Source: Hymenobacter psoromatis (GTDB lineage: Bacteria; Bacteroidota; Bacteroidia; Cytophagales; Hymenobacteraceae). From it: a stretch of DNA of 64,000 nucleotides. Every line of letters starts with the position of its first letter. Within the stretch, counting starts at the first letter, position 1. Position numbers and translations under genes: made by a program. The stretch spans positions 3,348,001 through 3,412,000 of the forward strand of contig CP014771.1 of NCBI GenBank assembly GCA_001596155.1, in the 5' to 3' direction. The notes under the pieces are model-generated. The model did no database searches, was not told the DNA's origin, and saw nothing but the letters and a program-made list of their open reading frames with translations. Below are positions 33,413 to 42,860 of this stretch, piece after piece.

Positions 33413-34599
33413 CAGGGCAAAAGCACCAAAAGGTAAGTTAGCGACCTTTGGGGATGGAAGAAGAAGTAGCGGATTTCTTTTGGCAGGTAACGGACTATCG
33501 GGTGGAGGGGCGCTGTCTACACGAGCTAAGCGATATTATTTGGCTGGTGCTGTGCGGCTTACTGGCTGATTGCGAAGATTTTGAGCAGATTTATGATTAC
33601 GCCTGCGACAAACAGGCCGTGCTCGCTCAGTTTCTGAGCTTGCCCGCCGGCATCCCCTCGTCTTATACGTTGCAGCGCGTGTTCAGCCGCCTGAATCCCG
33701 TCGAACTTGAAGCCAGCCTCACCCACTGGGGGCAGGACATTATGCGGGTCCTGGCTGGGCAGCAGCTGGCCATCGATGGCAAGCAGGTGCGCGGCACCTG
33801 CCTGCCCGGCCAGCGCCAGGCCAGCGTGCAGCTGGTCAGCGTCTGGGCGACCGAACAGCGCCTATGCCTGGCCCAGACCCAAGTGGCCAGCAAAGCCAAC
33901 GAACTCGTGGCCATCCCCCAAGTGCTCGACCTGGTGGAGGTAGCCGGCAGCGTGGTGAGCATCGATGCCATCGGCTGTCAGCGCGCCATTGCCACGACGC
34001 TGGTCGAGCGCCGGGCTGATTATGTGCTGGCCCTCAAGCAGAACCAGCGGACCCTCTTCGAGCAAGTGCAGGCCCACCTTGCCCCGCTACTGCGGCAGGA
34101 GCCGGCCTTTGTGAGCCGCGAAAAAGACCACGGCCGCGGCGAGGAACGCCGGGTATGGGTGAGCCGGAACCTGAATCTGGTGGAGGAAGCTGCCGAGTGG
34201 GCGGGCCTGGCGGCGGTGGTCTGCGTGCAGACCCGGCGCTGGCAACAGGGGCGGGAGCAGCACAGTACGCGCTACTACCTGAGCTCGCTGGCGCAAGCGA
34301 GTGCGGGCGAGTTGGCGGGCTATGTGCGCGGGCACTGGGGCATCGAAAACGACCTGCACTGGCACCTGGATGTCACCTTTGCCGAGGATGCCTGCCGGGT
34401 GCGCCAGGGCCACGCCCCGCGCAACCTCTCTACCCTACGCAAGCTGGCTCTCACCCTCTTACGACGTGAGCCAACGAAGATGAGTCTGCCACGCAAGCGC
34501 AAGAAAGCGGCTCGCGATGATGACTACCTCCGACAATTGCTCCGCCAGCTAGCTCCACAGCCCCCAGACGCTAACTAACCGTTTGGTGCTTTTGCCCTG
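33413..34599 (+). mobile_element. ISAs1-family insertion sequence with 10-bp target duplication
   Basis: Terminal inverted repeats CAGGGCAAAAGCACCAAA (33413-33430) and its complement (34582-34599) are perfect over 18 bp. The 10-bp duplication TTTGAATGTT occurs at 33403-33412 and 34600-34609. Total length 1187 bp, one transposase gene. Intact ends and duplication indicate a recent and probably still functional element. It was inserted into the last codons of the MarR-GNAT gene. Confidence 0.95.
33454..34578 (+). CDS. ISAs1-family DDE transposase
   Basis: 374 residues from ATG 33454. N-terminal DUF4338-like part (LHELSDIIWLVLCGLLADCEDFEQIYDYA), then a DDE core with LAIDGKQVRG (first Asp), VVSIDAIGCQRAIATTLVERRADYVLALKQNQ (second Asp) and GHWGIENDLHWHLDVTFAEDACRVR (Glu). 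It ends KKAARDDDYLRQLL. The gene is uninterrupted. GACCTTTG lies directly before the start codon and may be its promoter -7 box. Confidence 0.93.
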   Translation: MEEEVADFFWQVTDYRVEGRCLHELSDIIWLVLCGLLADCEDFEQIYDYACDKQAVLAQFLSLPAGIPSSYTLQRVFSRLNPVELEASLTHWGQDIMRVLAGQQLAIDGKQVRGTCLPGQRQASVQLVSVWATEQRLCLAQTQVASKANELVAIPQVLDLVEVAGSVVSIDAIGCQRAIATTLVERRADYVLALKQNQRTLFEQVQAHLAPLLRQEPAFVSREKDHGRGEERRVWVSRNLNLVEEAAEWAGLAAVVCVQTRRWQQGREQHSTRYYLSSLAQASAGELAGYVRGHWGIENDLHWHLDVTFAEDACRVRQGHAPRNLSTLRKLALTLLRREPTKMSLPRKRKKAARDDDYLRQLLRQLAPQPPDAN

Positions 34600-35530
34600 T
34601 TTGAATGTTGCAGCGCTCATAAGGCGAGGGCTGGCCGGCTATGGTTTTCTGAAAGCCCAGCTTATGATACAGGGTTAGCGCGGGCTTGAGCCGGGTGTTG
34701 CTTTCGAGGTAGAGGTGGGTAGCCCCGCGCGCCTTGGCCCAGGCAATAGCGGCCTGCCCCAGCTGGTAGCCAATGCCCAGCCCCTGCGCGGCCGGCGCTA
34801 CGGCCATTTTCGCCAGCTCGTAGCAGTGGTTGGGAAGGGCTAGCAGGGCGCAGGTTCCCACGGCCTGCCCTTGGTAAACTGCCAGCATAATGTGACCGCC
34901 GGGCTGCAAAATGTACTCGTCGGGGTGGTCGAGGGCCTTGAGGTCGGCGGCTTCCAGTTGGAAATAGCGCTCAATCCACTCCACGTTGAGGCGCTTGAAA
35001 TCGGCCTGGTGGGCGGGCGTGTAGTCGAGCAGCTGCACTTCGCCGGCCAGCCGCTGCGTGCGCACGGCCTTTACGCGGCTAGCCAGTGGCTGGTGGGCCA
35101 GCGCGTATTCCAGTTCGCCGATGGCCAGCCAGAGGTTATGGCGGGTTTCAGCCAGCAGCGCTTCGGTAGCCTGGCGCACATCGGCGGTCTGCAGCTGCAG
35201 CTGCGGCCACAGGGCGCGGCCTTTCTCGCTGAGGCTTACCAGGCTGCGGCGCTGGTCGGCTTCGCCCCGCTGCACCTGCACTAATTCGTGGCGGGCCAGC
35301 TCCTTTACTACCTGGCTCACGGCGGCGTGGGTCTGGCCGATTCGCTCGGCAATGTCTCCCACGTGGCGACCTGGGGTAGTGGCCACCGCATAAAATACCG
35401 CGAACCAGCGCGGCTCGAACGGAACCTGATAGAGCCGATATACCTCGGCGGCCTGCCCGGTCATCGTATCAGTCAGGCGGCGGAGGCGGCTGCCTAGCGC
35501 GGCCGGACCTAGTTCCTCAAAAATATCCAT
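34571..35530 (-). CDS. MarR-type regulator fused to GNAT acetyltransferase, tail replaced by IS end
   Basis: 319 residues. MarR winged helix at about 30-150 (GRHVGDIAERIGQTHAAVSQVVKELARHELVQVQRGEADQRRSLVSLSEKG region) and GNAT domain at about 165-310 (VAPAAQGLGIGYQLGQAAIAWAK for acetyl-CoA). The last residues TGQKHQTVS are encoded by the IS terminal repeat; joining the flanks without the IS and one duplication gives NIQMELLLTT and a stop. The change affects only the end and may be tolerated. Convergent overlap with the transposase (34571-34578). Palindromic operator upstream. Confidence 0.85.
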   Translation of the reverse strand: MDIFEELGPAALGSRLRRLTDTMTGQAAEVYRLYQVPFEPRWFAVFYAVATTPGRHVGDIAERIGQTHAAVSQVVKELARHELVQVQRGEADQRRSLVSLSEKGRALWPQLQLQTADVRQATEALLAETRHNLWLAIGELEYALAHQPLASRVKAVRTQRLAGEVQLLDYTPAHQADFKRLNVEWIERYFQLEAADLKALDHPDEYILQPGGHIMLAVYQGQAVGTCALLALPNHCYELAKMAVAPAAQGLGIGYQLGQAAIAWAKARGATHLYLESNTRLKPALTLYHKLGFQKTIAGQPSPYERCNIQTGQKHQTVS

Positions 35531-35534
35531 GTCG

Positions 35535-35566
35535 CAAAAGTAAGTGAATTGTGTAAGTACTTACAA
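35535..35566 (-). promoter_or_regulatory. MarR operator TGTAAGTACTTACA between -33 and -7 boxes
   Basis: A perfect 14-bp palindrome at 35552-35565. On the minus strand TTG (35566-35564) and TACTTTTG (35542-35535) are 21 bases apart and fit a Bacteroidota promoter, so the palindrome lies in the spacer. The gene starts at 35530. Autorepression is the simplest reading. Confidence 0.65.
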
Positions 35567-35818
35567 GTTTTGCTAAAGCCGAAATGCTGCTGTTTTGCGA
35601 GCCTCCCAGAGAAGGTATAGAATATGCCGGAAAATTGCCAATTAGATTTCCCTCTTTTCGGCTGAGAGAGCTTGGCCTCGCTATGTTGCTCACAGGCTCA
35701 GTGTTGCTGGCGTTGCCATCTATCAATCCTACTCTCCCCTATTTTTCCTGACCTGAATTGACAAGGGGGTCGTAGTGGATGGGCCATCTGGGGCGGCATT
35801 CCGCTGGTAGGCTTGCTG

Positions 35819-36664
35819 TTATGGCGCGTGTGCGGCCGGCGCATCCGGCAGGGGTGCGGTTAACTGAGCAGTAGCCAAGTCTACTAGTTGCGTGACTACT
35901 GCCGGGGTGAGAAAAATTTCGTGGCCTTGCCCTGGCAGCTCTAGAAGCTGGGCCGCCACGTGGTGCTTTCGAAGCGCGGCCACGTATTGCTGGCTGTATG
36001 CGGGCAGAGCCACTAGGTCGGCCAGCCCCGTAATGACCCGCACGGGCAAGCCGGCCCGCACTTGGCCCGCCATATCCTGGGGGGAGAGCAGGGGCACTGG
36101 CAGCCACCACAGCGGATTGAGCTGCTGCCAGGACATGTGCCGCCGAAAAGCTGGCACGTTGCAGGGACAAGCCGCCAGCACGGCCCCATCGGCTAGCAGG
36201 GGGTAGCGGCCCAGCACCGCCCCGACCAGCACGGCTCCGCCCGAATGCCCGGCCAGGATTATCCGGCGGGCGTGGTAGCGTCGCCGCAGTGCCTGAACGG
36301 TCGCCGCCACGGCATCTACGGCGGCGGGTGTATAGTTGTCACCGACGGTCAGGCCGCGGGTGCCGGGCGAGTGGTGTCCGGCAGAGTCGGTATAGCCGGG
36401 CCGCAGCAGGCCCACCGCCACCACGTCGGGCGCGGCCTGGGCCACCTGCTGGGCCAGCCGGTAATGATAGTCCGGTCGGTGAAACGGCGCATCGCCGTGC
36501 AGGATAACGACCAACACGGGCGTGGGCGTGCGATGAGCGCTGCCGTAAGCTTGGCCATAAAGCAGCGCTGGCGGGGTTGGCCACCAGGCCCGAGCCCAGG
36601 GCCAGGCCAAGCCGCCCACCACCAGAAATACCAAGCCCGTCCGCCACCAGCCTTTATTTTTCAT
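35819..36664 (-). CDS. Membrane-anchored alpha/beta hydrolase
   Basis: 281 residues from ATG 36664 (MKNKGWWRTGLVFLVVGGLAW); a longer frame overlaps the gltX promoter and is rejected. N-terminal helix at 7-25 acts as an anchor or uncleaved signal. Hydrolase body has VVILHGDAP (oxyanion region), GHSGGA (nucleophile Ser), ITGLADLVALP (acid region) and GQGHEIFLTPA (His). Substrate unknown. Divergent from gltX. Confidence 0.75.
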   Translation of the reverse strand: MKNKGWWRTGLVFLVVGGLAWPWARAWWPTPPALLYGQAYGSAHRTPTPVLVVILHGDAPFHRPDYHYRLAQQVAQAAPDVVAVGLLRPGYTDSAGHHSPGTRGLTVGDNYTPAAVDAVAATVQALRRRYHARRIILAGHSGGAVLVGAVLGRYPLLADGAVLAACPCNVPAFRRHMSWQQLNPLWWLPVPLLSPQDMAGQVRAGLPVRVITGLADLVALPAYSQQYVAALRKHHVAAQLLELPGQGHEIFLTPAVVTQLVDLATAQLTAPLPDAPAAHAP

Positions 36665-36805
36665 CAGTGCAAAGAAAGGGGACGCGCTGCCTCGCTTAGC
36701 TGGTAGCCAGCCCCTTGGTAGGCCCGGCGCGACTAGCCGCGCCGGGCCAGGCTTACCTTTACGGCGCGTTTCGGCTGGTACGGAACGCGCTTTTGTTTTT
36801 GCATT

Positions 36806-38353
36806 ATGACTGAAAGACCTGTCCGGGTGCGCTTTGCACCTTCGCCCACCGGGCCGCTGCACATTGGCGGCGTGCGCACGGCGCTATACAACTACCTGCT
36901 GGCCCGCAAGTTGGGCGGCACCATGATATTGCGCATCGAGGATACCGACCAGAATCGGTTTGTGCCGGGCGCGGAGGATTACATTCGGCAGAGCCTCGAA
37001 TGGGTCGGCATTGAGCTGGACGAAAGCCCCTGGAAAGGCGGCCCGCACGCGCCCTACCGCCAGAGCGAGCGCAAGCCCATGTACCGCGAATACGCCGACC
37101 AGCTTATCCGCGACGGCTACGCCTACTACGCCTTCGACACGCCCGAGGAGCTGGACGTGATGCGCGAGCGCCTGCAAGCCGCCAAGGTGCCGAACCCGCA
37201 GTACAACAGCATCACCCGCGCCCAGATGCGCAACTCGCTGACCCTGCCCGAAGACGAAGTGCAGCAGCTGCTGGACAGTGGCACGCCCTACGTTATCCGC
37301 CTCAAGGTGCCGCGCAAGGAGGAAGTGCGCTTTCAGGATATGATTCGGGGCTGGGTGGTGGTGCATTCGAGCGCCATTGACGACAAAGTGCTGATGAAGT
37401 CGGACGGGATGCCAACTTACCACCTGGCCAATATCGTGGATGACCATTTAATGGATATCTCCCATGTTATTCGGGGGGAAGAGTGGCTGCCGAGCGCGCC
37501 GCTGCACGTGCTACTCTACCGCTATCTGGGCTGGGAGAAGACCATGCCGCAGTTTGCCCACCTACCCCTGCTGCTGAAGCCCGACGGCACTGGCAAGCTC
37601 AGCAAGCGCGACGGCGACCGGCTGGGCTTCCCGGTCTTTGCCCTGGAGTGGCACGGCACCGACGCCGAAACCGGCGAACCCACCGTGAGCCGTGGCTACC
37701 GCGAAGACGGCTACCTGCCCGAGGCACTAGTCAACTTCCTGGCCTTCCTGGGCTGGAACCCCGGCACGGCGCAGGAGATTTTCTCGATGGACGAGCTGAT
37801 TCAGGCCTTTGAGATTGACCGCGTTAGCAAGTCGCCCGCCAAGTTCGACGTGGCCAAGGCCAAGTGGTACAACGAGCACTACCTGCGCGCCAAGCCCGAT
37901 GCCGAGCTGGCACCTTACCTGCTCACGGCCCTGGCCGAGCACGGCATCGAGTGCTCTCAGGACAAGGCCGAGCAGGTAGTGGGCGTGATGAAAGAGCGCG
38001 TGAGCTTTCCGCAGGATTTCTGGCAGGAGGCCAAGTACTTCTTCGAAGCCCCGACCGAATACGACCAAACGGTTATCAGCAAAAAGTGGAACGCGCCGGT
38101 GAGCGCCGCGCTGGCCGCCTATGCCGACGCCCTACCCGCCAGTTCCGAGCCCAGCGCCAACGCGGAGGTGCTCAAAGCCATCTTTAACCAGAGCATGGAA
38201 GCCCAGGGCCTCAAGCCCGGCCAGGTGCTGCAAGCCCTGCGCGTGGCCGTGACGGGTGCCGCCGCCGGCCCCGACCTTTTCGAGACGCTGGCCATTCTGG
38301 GCACCGGCGAAGTAGCCCAGCGCCTGCGCGCCGCCGTGGAGCGCCTGGGATAA
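36806..38353 (+). CDS. gltX: Glutamyl-tRNA synthetase
   Basis: 515 residues. Class I signature APSPTGPLHIGG (11-22), GluRS-specific RIEDTDQ (43-49), KLSKRDG (264-270) as KMSKS, and the C-terminal anticodon-binding domain with GLKPGQVLQALRVAVTG. Charges tRNA-Glu. Length normal. Possible -7 element TACCTTTA about 50 bases upstream. Confidence 0.96.
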   Translation: MTERPVRVRFAPSPTGPLHIGGVRTALYNYLLARKLGGTMILRIEDTDQNRFVPGAEDYIRQSLEWVGIELDESPWKGGPHAPYRQSERKPMYREYADQLIRDGYAYYAFDTPEELDVMRERLQAAKVPNPQYNSITRAQMRNSLTLPEDEVQQLLDSGTPYVIRLKVPRKEEVRFQDMIRGWVVVHSSAIDDKVLMKSDGMPTYHLANIVDDHLMDISHVIRGEEWLPSAPLHVLLYRYLGWEKTMPQFAHLPLLLKPDGTGKLSKRDGDRLGFPVFALEWHGTDAETGEPTVSRGYREDGYLPEALVNFLAFLGWNPGTAQEIFSMDELIQAFEIDRVSKSPAKFDVAKAKWYNEHYLRAKPDAELAPYLLTALAEHGIECSQDKAEQVVGVMKERVSFPQDFWQEAKYFFEAPTEYDQTVISKKWNAPVSAALAAYADALPASSEPSANAEVLKAIFNQSMEAQGLKPGQVLQALRVAVTGAAAGPDLFETLAILGTGEVAQRLRAAVERLG

Positions 38354-38369
38354 TATTCGCGGCTCAACT

Positions 38370-38407
38370 AGAAAGCCCCACTGGTTGCAAAACCAGCGGG
38401 GCTTTCT
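38370..38407 (+). terminator. Rho-independent terminator after gltX
   Basis: AGAAAGCCCCACTGGTT pairs with AACCAGCGGGGCTTTCT around a short A-rich loop, 17 bases after the stop codon. T-rich on the plus strand and A-rich on the minus. Confidence 0.75.
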
Positions 38408-38479
38408 GTTAAAACTATCTGAAAATGAGATTGATGTGCTAAAAGAACCTTGCCTCCGCAACGAGGGGATAGGGCCCGG

Positions 38480-40612
38480 CTAGTTGCGCAGCAGCGGCAG
38501 CGCCTGCCGCATGCCCGCGCCCTGCACCAGCACCAGGTAAGCGCCCTGGGGAAGCCCGGCAAGGTCGAGCGGGGCTAGTTCGGCGGCGGCTTGCTGCGTG
38601 CGCAGCACCCGGCCGGTGAGGTCCAGCACCTGCACGAGGTAGGGGCCGGCCGCCAGGCTGCTCAGGTCGAGCAGCGTCTGGCCCTGGCTGGGGTTGGGGT
38701 AGAGCGTGGCGGTGGCTTTCGGAGCCGCGAAACGGACGTTGCGCACGGGGCTGTAGGTAGTGGTGCCATCCACATCTACCTGCTGCAACCGGTAGTAGAG
38801 CGTGGTGGCTCCTAGCTGGCCGGCACCGCTGTCGGTGAAGGTGTAGTCGTGCGGGCTCAAGCCATTGCCCTGGCTGCGCACGGTCCCAATCGCCCGAAAA
38901 GCATCACCCGTAACCGAGCGCTCCACCGTGAAATGGTCGTTGTGCTGCTCCGTGGCCGTGTGCCACGTCAGGAGCGTCCCCTGCGGCGCGGCCGCTACGT
39001 CGAAGCGCGTCAGCTCAACGGGCAACGGCGATGTTAAGGCCAGCGAAAGGGTCGCCTTATTATTGCTGGCCACCGGGTCTGGAATGGTCGAGTTGGTAGG
39101 GTAGGCGTAGCCGGAAGTCAGGTCCAGGCCGATAGTGCTAAGCGCCGGCGCGAGGAAGGTCAGTGAGCTGTAAACATTTCCCCCAACCGCCAGAGTGACG
39201 GGCGCGAATTTTACCTGGCCACTCGTCGCATCGTAGGTGTAGCTGCTAGAAAGAGGCAAGTTGAGCCCCAACGGCAACTGGAGGGTAGGCGACACGTTAT
39301 TAGCCATCTCGATGCCATTATTCCGCGTCGAAATGGTGTAAGTGAGCGGAGTGCCGACGTTAGCCGAAATCGGGCCATCAATGGCGCTGGCTACATCGGC
39401 CCCCGTCACGGTTATGGTTATTAGCGCCGGGTTCGACACCTTATCCACGATATCGCTGATAACGTAGGGCAGCGTTACCTCCCCGGCAAACGTGCCGATG
39501 GGCGTGAACGTCACTACCCCCTGGCTATCAACCGTAAACGTGCCCTGCCCAGCCACCGTGTACGTCTGCTGGATGCCCGGCGTGTCCGGGTCCAGGTCTA
39601 CCGATTCGGGTTTCAACTCTGCCCCGATGCCGTGGTCGTTGGTCACGACATTGAGGATTACCGAGTGGTTATAAGGGGTTTGCGCCGCGTCGTCCACGGC
39701 GTAAGGGTTATCCAGAATGGCCAGGTTGCGGATTTCGTGGATATTGGTGTAGTCGCCCGTCGAGCCGGCGAAGCCCACCCGCAGGTTGGCGGGGGGCGCC
39801 GTTACCGTATAAGTATCCGTGGTAGTCGTTACGCTACGGCCGTGTTGCAGGCGAATGGTAATCGTGTAGCCTCCATTGGCCGGAATAACGTAGAGGTAGG
39901 CCTTGCGGTAGTCGTCGCTGCCGGGCTGAGCCCGCACGGTGGGCACATTGAGCGAAAAAGGCAAGGAGTTGCTGCCAGTCAGGTACGTATAGTCATCTGT
40001 GGCAGCGCCTCGCAGGGCCACCGCCTGGGGCCGGTAGCCGGGGCCTCCCACCCGGCCCTCATTGGCCTGCGAGTAATTACCAAACTCATCGAGGCCAATA
40101 CCCAGGTAGCCTCTCGACACGCCGGGCAATGAGCCGGAATTCTTGGCTATCTGGGCATAGCCTAGCGAGCCGCCGTAGGCCCCGATGCTGAACTGACCAC
40201 TGGTTGGGTCAGTGCCATTGGCATCTACCATGAACACGCTGAGGCCATCGGCCCCGGTCGGGGTGCCCCCATACGAGAAAAACTCGAAGGAGATGCTGAA
40301 GCCTTTGGACGATGGAAACGTGCCGTTGAGCACGGCGTAGCCCGCCTGGTTGTTGGTGGCCGAGGTGAGGCGCAGGTAGCCCGGCGCTGCGGTGGTGCCA
40401 GTGAGCGTGGCGCTGCCTCCCAGGGTAAAATTAGGGGTAGCCGCGTCCGTAAACCCTTCATTAATAGGAAACTGTGCCTGGGCAGCCAGGCTGCTCGCCA
40501 GGAGGCAGCCCGTGGCCAGCAAAGTCGTTAAAAAGCCCCGTGCTTCCTTAATGCTTCGTCCACGGGCCGGTAACGGCCGGGCTGCCAGCGTGATAGGTAT
40601 GATTTTTTTCAT
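38480..40612 (-). CDS. Secreted L-type lectin domain protein with T9SS sorting domain
   Basis: 710 residues from ATG 40612. Signal region ends near AAQAQF (about 47). L-type lectin-like fold at about 50-245 (SFEFFSYGGTPTGADGLSVFMVDANG, YLGIGLDEFGN). Bacterial Ig/CshA-like segments at about 250-390, then a DUF11-like repeat (GPISANVGTPLTYTISTRNNG). A fibronectin-like region precedes the T9SS type A sorting domain (ATLYPNPSQGQTLLDLSSL ... GAYLVLVQ). Expected on the surface or secreted, with a glycan-binding role. Confidence 0.85.
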   Translation of the reverse strand: MKKIIPITLAARPLPARGRSIKEARGFLTTLLATGCLLASSLAAQAQFPINEGFTDAATPNFTLGGSATLTGTTAAPGYLRLTSATNNQAGYAVLNGTFPSSKGFSISFEFFSYGGTPTGADGLSVFMVDANGTDPTSGQFSIGAYGGSLGYAQIAKNSGSLPGVSRGYLGIGLDEFGNYSQANEGRVGGPGYRPQAVALRGAATDDYTYLTGSNSLPFSLNVPTVRAQPGSDDYRKAYLYVIPANGGYTITIRLQHGRSVTTTTDTYTVTAPPANLRVGFAGSTGDYTNIHEIRNLAILDNPYAVDDAAQTPYNHSVILNVVTNDHGIGAELKPESVDLDPDTPGIQQTYTVAGQGTFTVDSQGVVTFTPIGTFAGEVTLPYVISDIVDKVSNPALITITVTGADVASAIDGPISANVGTPLTYTISTRNNGIEMANNVSPTLQLPLGLNLPLSSSYTYDATSGQVKFAPVTLAVGGNVYSSLTFLAPALSTIGLDLTSGYAYPTNSTIPDPVASNNKATLSLALTSPLPVELTRFDVAAAPQGTLLTWHTATEQHNDHFTVERSVTGDAFRAIGTVRSQGNGLSPHDYTFTDSGAGQLGATTLYYRLQQVDVDGTTTYSPVRNVRFAAPKATATLYPNPSQGQTLLDLSSLAAGPYLVQVLDLTGRVLRTQQAAAELAPLDLAGLPQGAYLVLVQGAGMRQALPLLRN

Positions 40613-40991
40613 GAGTAGCAATAGAAAGGAAATGAGATAGGCGTAATAGATAATCGAGGATTATGGATTGCATAATAAATATTTGATTGCTGTAAAGATA
40701 TTGCTTGCCGCGCATTAATTGACTATTTAATGTTTTTTTAAATATAATTTTTCTCATAAAAATCATTTGTTTATCAACATGATTTACTTTTTACAAAAAA
40801 AGCTTAAAAATTTCACTTAGAAGTCCTAGTGTTTCCGTCGGCTCTCAATAAAACGCGCTGGAGTGGGCCCGCAACTAAAGGCCGCCAAAGCGCTGCCCCG
40901 CTTCAACCAAACCCTGGCCCCCACCCGCGCCGTATGCATGGGGGCACGGCCTCGGGCTCAGTGTCCCTTCATTCCCGCTTACTGCATAGAG
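40613..40991. other. AT-rich divergent intergenic region
   Basis: About 380 bases between the lectin gene (minus) and the next gene (plus). The part from 40620 to 40830 is strongly AT-rich and probably holds the lectin promoter. The remainder reads through in frame with the downstream gene but without protein-like character. No repeat or RNA recognised. Confidence 0.5.
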
Positions 40992-41402
40992 ATGGCCAAA
41001 AAACCCACCAAACCCAAGCAAAAAGCCCCCGAGCCCGAGAAGAAGGCCCGCGTGCATAAAGAGCTGGAAGGCTTCGAAATCGGCGTTAATCCGCTGGGCG
41101 AAATAACTTCCAACTACTCCATTGAGCAGATAAACCAGTTTTTGGGTCGCCACGTGCGCGATAAGAAAATCGTGCATCGCGAGGGCCAGTTTGGCGAAGA
41201 GGCCAAGGCCAAAACTGCCGCCGAAGCCGTCCGCCAGGAATCCGAAGCCTTCGACGAGGCCGAGGGCCGCGCCGATGAGCCCGAAGAAACCGACGAAGAC
41301 TTCATGCAGCGTACCAGCCGCGAGGCCAAACGCAAAAAAGCCGCCTCCTCCGGTGAGGATGAAGACGAAGCCGCCGAAACCCGGCGCGAACTACCAGACT
41401 AA
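40992..41402 (+). CDS. Charged cytoplasmic protein, unrecognised
   Basis: 136 residues from ATG 40992 (AKKPTKPKQK...); an upstream frame has poor composition and is rejected. Lysine/proline-rich start, a compact central part (GFEIGVNPLGEITSNYSIEQINQFLGRHVRDKKIVHREGQ) and a long acidic/basic alternating tail. No known domain; the central part looks conserved and the ends disordered. Same-strand neighbours absent. Confidence 0.6.
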   Translation: MAKKPTKPKQKAPEPEKKARVHKELEGFEIGVNPLGEITSNYSIEQINQFLGRHVRDKKIVHREGQFGEEAKAKTAAEAVRQESEAFDEAEGRADEPEETDEDFMQRTSREAKRKKAASSGEDEDEAAETRRELPD

Positions 41403-41469
41403 AAGAAGGGGGTAGGGAAGAATAGGATGCGTCCGCAGGGTGCCCTGCCCCCGCTGCCGGGGGTAGGCG

Positions 41470-41934
41470 CTACATAGTCTTTACCAGATTGGTAGTGACC
41501 AGCTTACCGTCTTCATACGTCTCTATTTTTTGCAGCGCGCCGGCGTCGGAGTAGCTTCGCCACTCGCCGTACCAGTAGAAGTGCATGCCGCCGGGCTCGT
41601 CCACCAAGCGGGCGTGGCCGCGCCGGGCCACCTGGCCATTGGAGTGGTAGTAAGTAATATCGCTGAGCCCGTGGCGATGGTAGCGCTCCTCGCGCATCAA
41701 GGCGCCGCCCACTGGCGCGTAGTAGCGCCAGTGGCCCACCGGCCGGCCGTGCCGGTAGCGGCCCCGCGTCGAGAGCTGCGCGTTAGCATCGTCCGAATAT
41801 ACTTTCCAGCGGCCCTGCGGGTCGCCGTGCCGGTCAACGCGGTTGGGGTGCCAAAAGGCCCGTGGGCCGCTGGTGAGGCGCGGGGTGCAGGCCGTGGCCA
41901 GCCCACCCAATAAGATAAACAGCAAGACGCGCAT
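41470..41934 (-). CDS. Lipoprotein with MORN-2/YwqK-like repeats
   Basis: 154 residues from ATG 41934. Lipobox LATAC (Cys16). The body has repeated YxxGxxxxxWxYY units: GRWKVYSDDANAQL, GRYRHGRPVGHWRYYAP, YYHSNGQVARRGHA, WYGEWRSYSDAGALQKIETY. These are MORN-2 type repeats seen in YwqK-family proteins; despite the family label, nothing here suggests an antitoxin. Outer-membrane or periplasmic lipoprotein. Divergent from the AIM24 gene. Confidence 0.7.
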   Translation of the reverse strand: MRVLLFILLGGLATACTPRLTSGPRAFWHPNRVDRHGDPQGRWKVYSDDANAQLSTRGRYRHGRPVGHWRYYAPVGGALMREERYHRHGLSDITYYHSNGQVARRGHARLVDEPGGMHFYWYGEWRSYSDAGALQKIETYEDGKLVTTNLVKTM

Positions 41935-42058
41935 AAAGACCGGAAGAAGAGGCGTAACTGCCTGCTGAACAACGCGCCAGCCGCGAGCGCTAGTATAGCG
42001 CGAGACGCCGGTTTTGGGTTGCGGCCTACCTTTGCGGCTTACCCATTCTCCCCCGCGC

Positions 42059-42841
42059 ATGCGCTCCCACGACGTTGATTACCGCATTATCGGCTCCGAT
42101 ATTCAGGTGCTGGAAGTAGAGTTGGACCCCCAGGAAACCGTGATTGCCGAAGCCGGGGCGATGGTGTATATGGAGGAGAATATTGCGTTTGAAACCAAGA
42201 TGGGCGACGGCTCAGCGGCCGACCAGGGCATGCTGAGCAAGCTGTTTTCGGCGGGCACGCGGCTTATCACGGGCGAGAGCTTGTTTCTGACGCACTTCAC
42301 CAACCGCGGCAGCGCTGGCAAGAGCCGGGTGGCCTTTTCGGCACCCTACCCCGGCACCATTATCCCGGTGGACCTGGGCACGCTGCCTCAAGGTCTGATT
42401 GTGCAGAAAGACGGCTTCCTGGCCGCCGCGCGGGGCACCCAAATCAGCGTGCATTTCAACCAGAAATTTGGCGCGGGATTAGTTGGTGGGGAGGGCTTTA
42501 TCCTGCAAAAGCTGACCGGCGACGGCAAAGCCTTCGTGCACGCCGGCGGCACCATCATCGAAAAGCAGCTGCGCAACGAGCTGCTGCGCGTGGACACGGG
42601 CTGCGTGGTGGCTTTTGAGCCGGGAATTGACTTCAGCGTGGCGCGGGCCGGGGGCCTCAGGTCGATGATATTCGGGGGCGAAGGGCTGATTCTGGCCACG
42701 CTGCGCGGCACCGGCCGCGTCTGGCTTCAGTCGATGCCCGTCAAAAAGCTTATTCAGGCGCTGGCACCCTCGGGCGGCAATGCGCGCAAGGAAAGCGGCA
42801 CCGCGCTGGGCAGCATCTTCGGCAGCCTGCTCGATGAATAG
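42059..42841 (+). CDS. AIM24/TIGR00266 family protein
   Basis: 260 residues from ATG 42059. [120 protein letters not shown] are the family's beta-helix repeats. Function unknown in bacteria. TACCTTTG at 42027-42034 is a good -7 box 25 bases upstream. Confidence 0.85.
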   Translation: MRSHDVDYRIIGSDIQVLEVELDPQETVIAEAGAMVYMEENIAFETKMGDGSAADQGMLSKLFSAGTRLITGESLFLTHFTNRGSAGKSRVAFSAPYPGTIIPVDLGTLPQGLIVQKDGFLAAARGTQISVHFNQKFGAGLVGGEGFILQKLTGDGKAFVHAGGTIIEKQLRNELLRVDTGCVVAFEPGIDFSVARAGGLRSMIFGGEGLILATLRGTGRVWLQSMPVKKLIQALAPSGGNARKESGTALGSIFGSLLDE

Positions 42842-42860
42842 TTGCCCGCTGGCCAGCTAC

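Noticed and set aside
35584..35841. Small frames in the gap, including WAIWGGIPLVGLLLW before a stop
   Set aside because: The hydrophobic stretch could be the tail of a lost membrane protein but has no start, no upstream homology and a stop just before it; too weak to annotate.
41470..41934. YwqK-type antitoxin
   Set aside because: The family label is used for MORN-2 repeat proteins generally; this one is a lipoprotein with no adjacent toxin.
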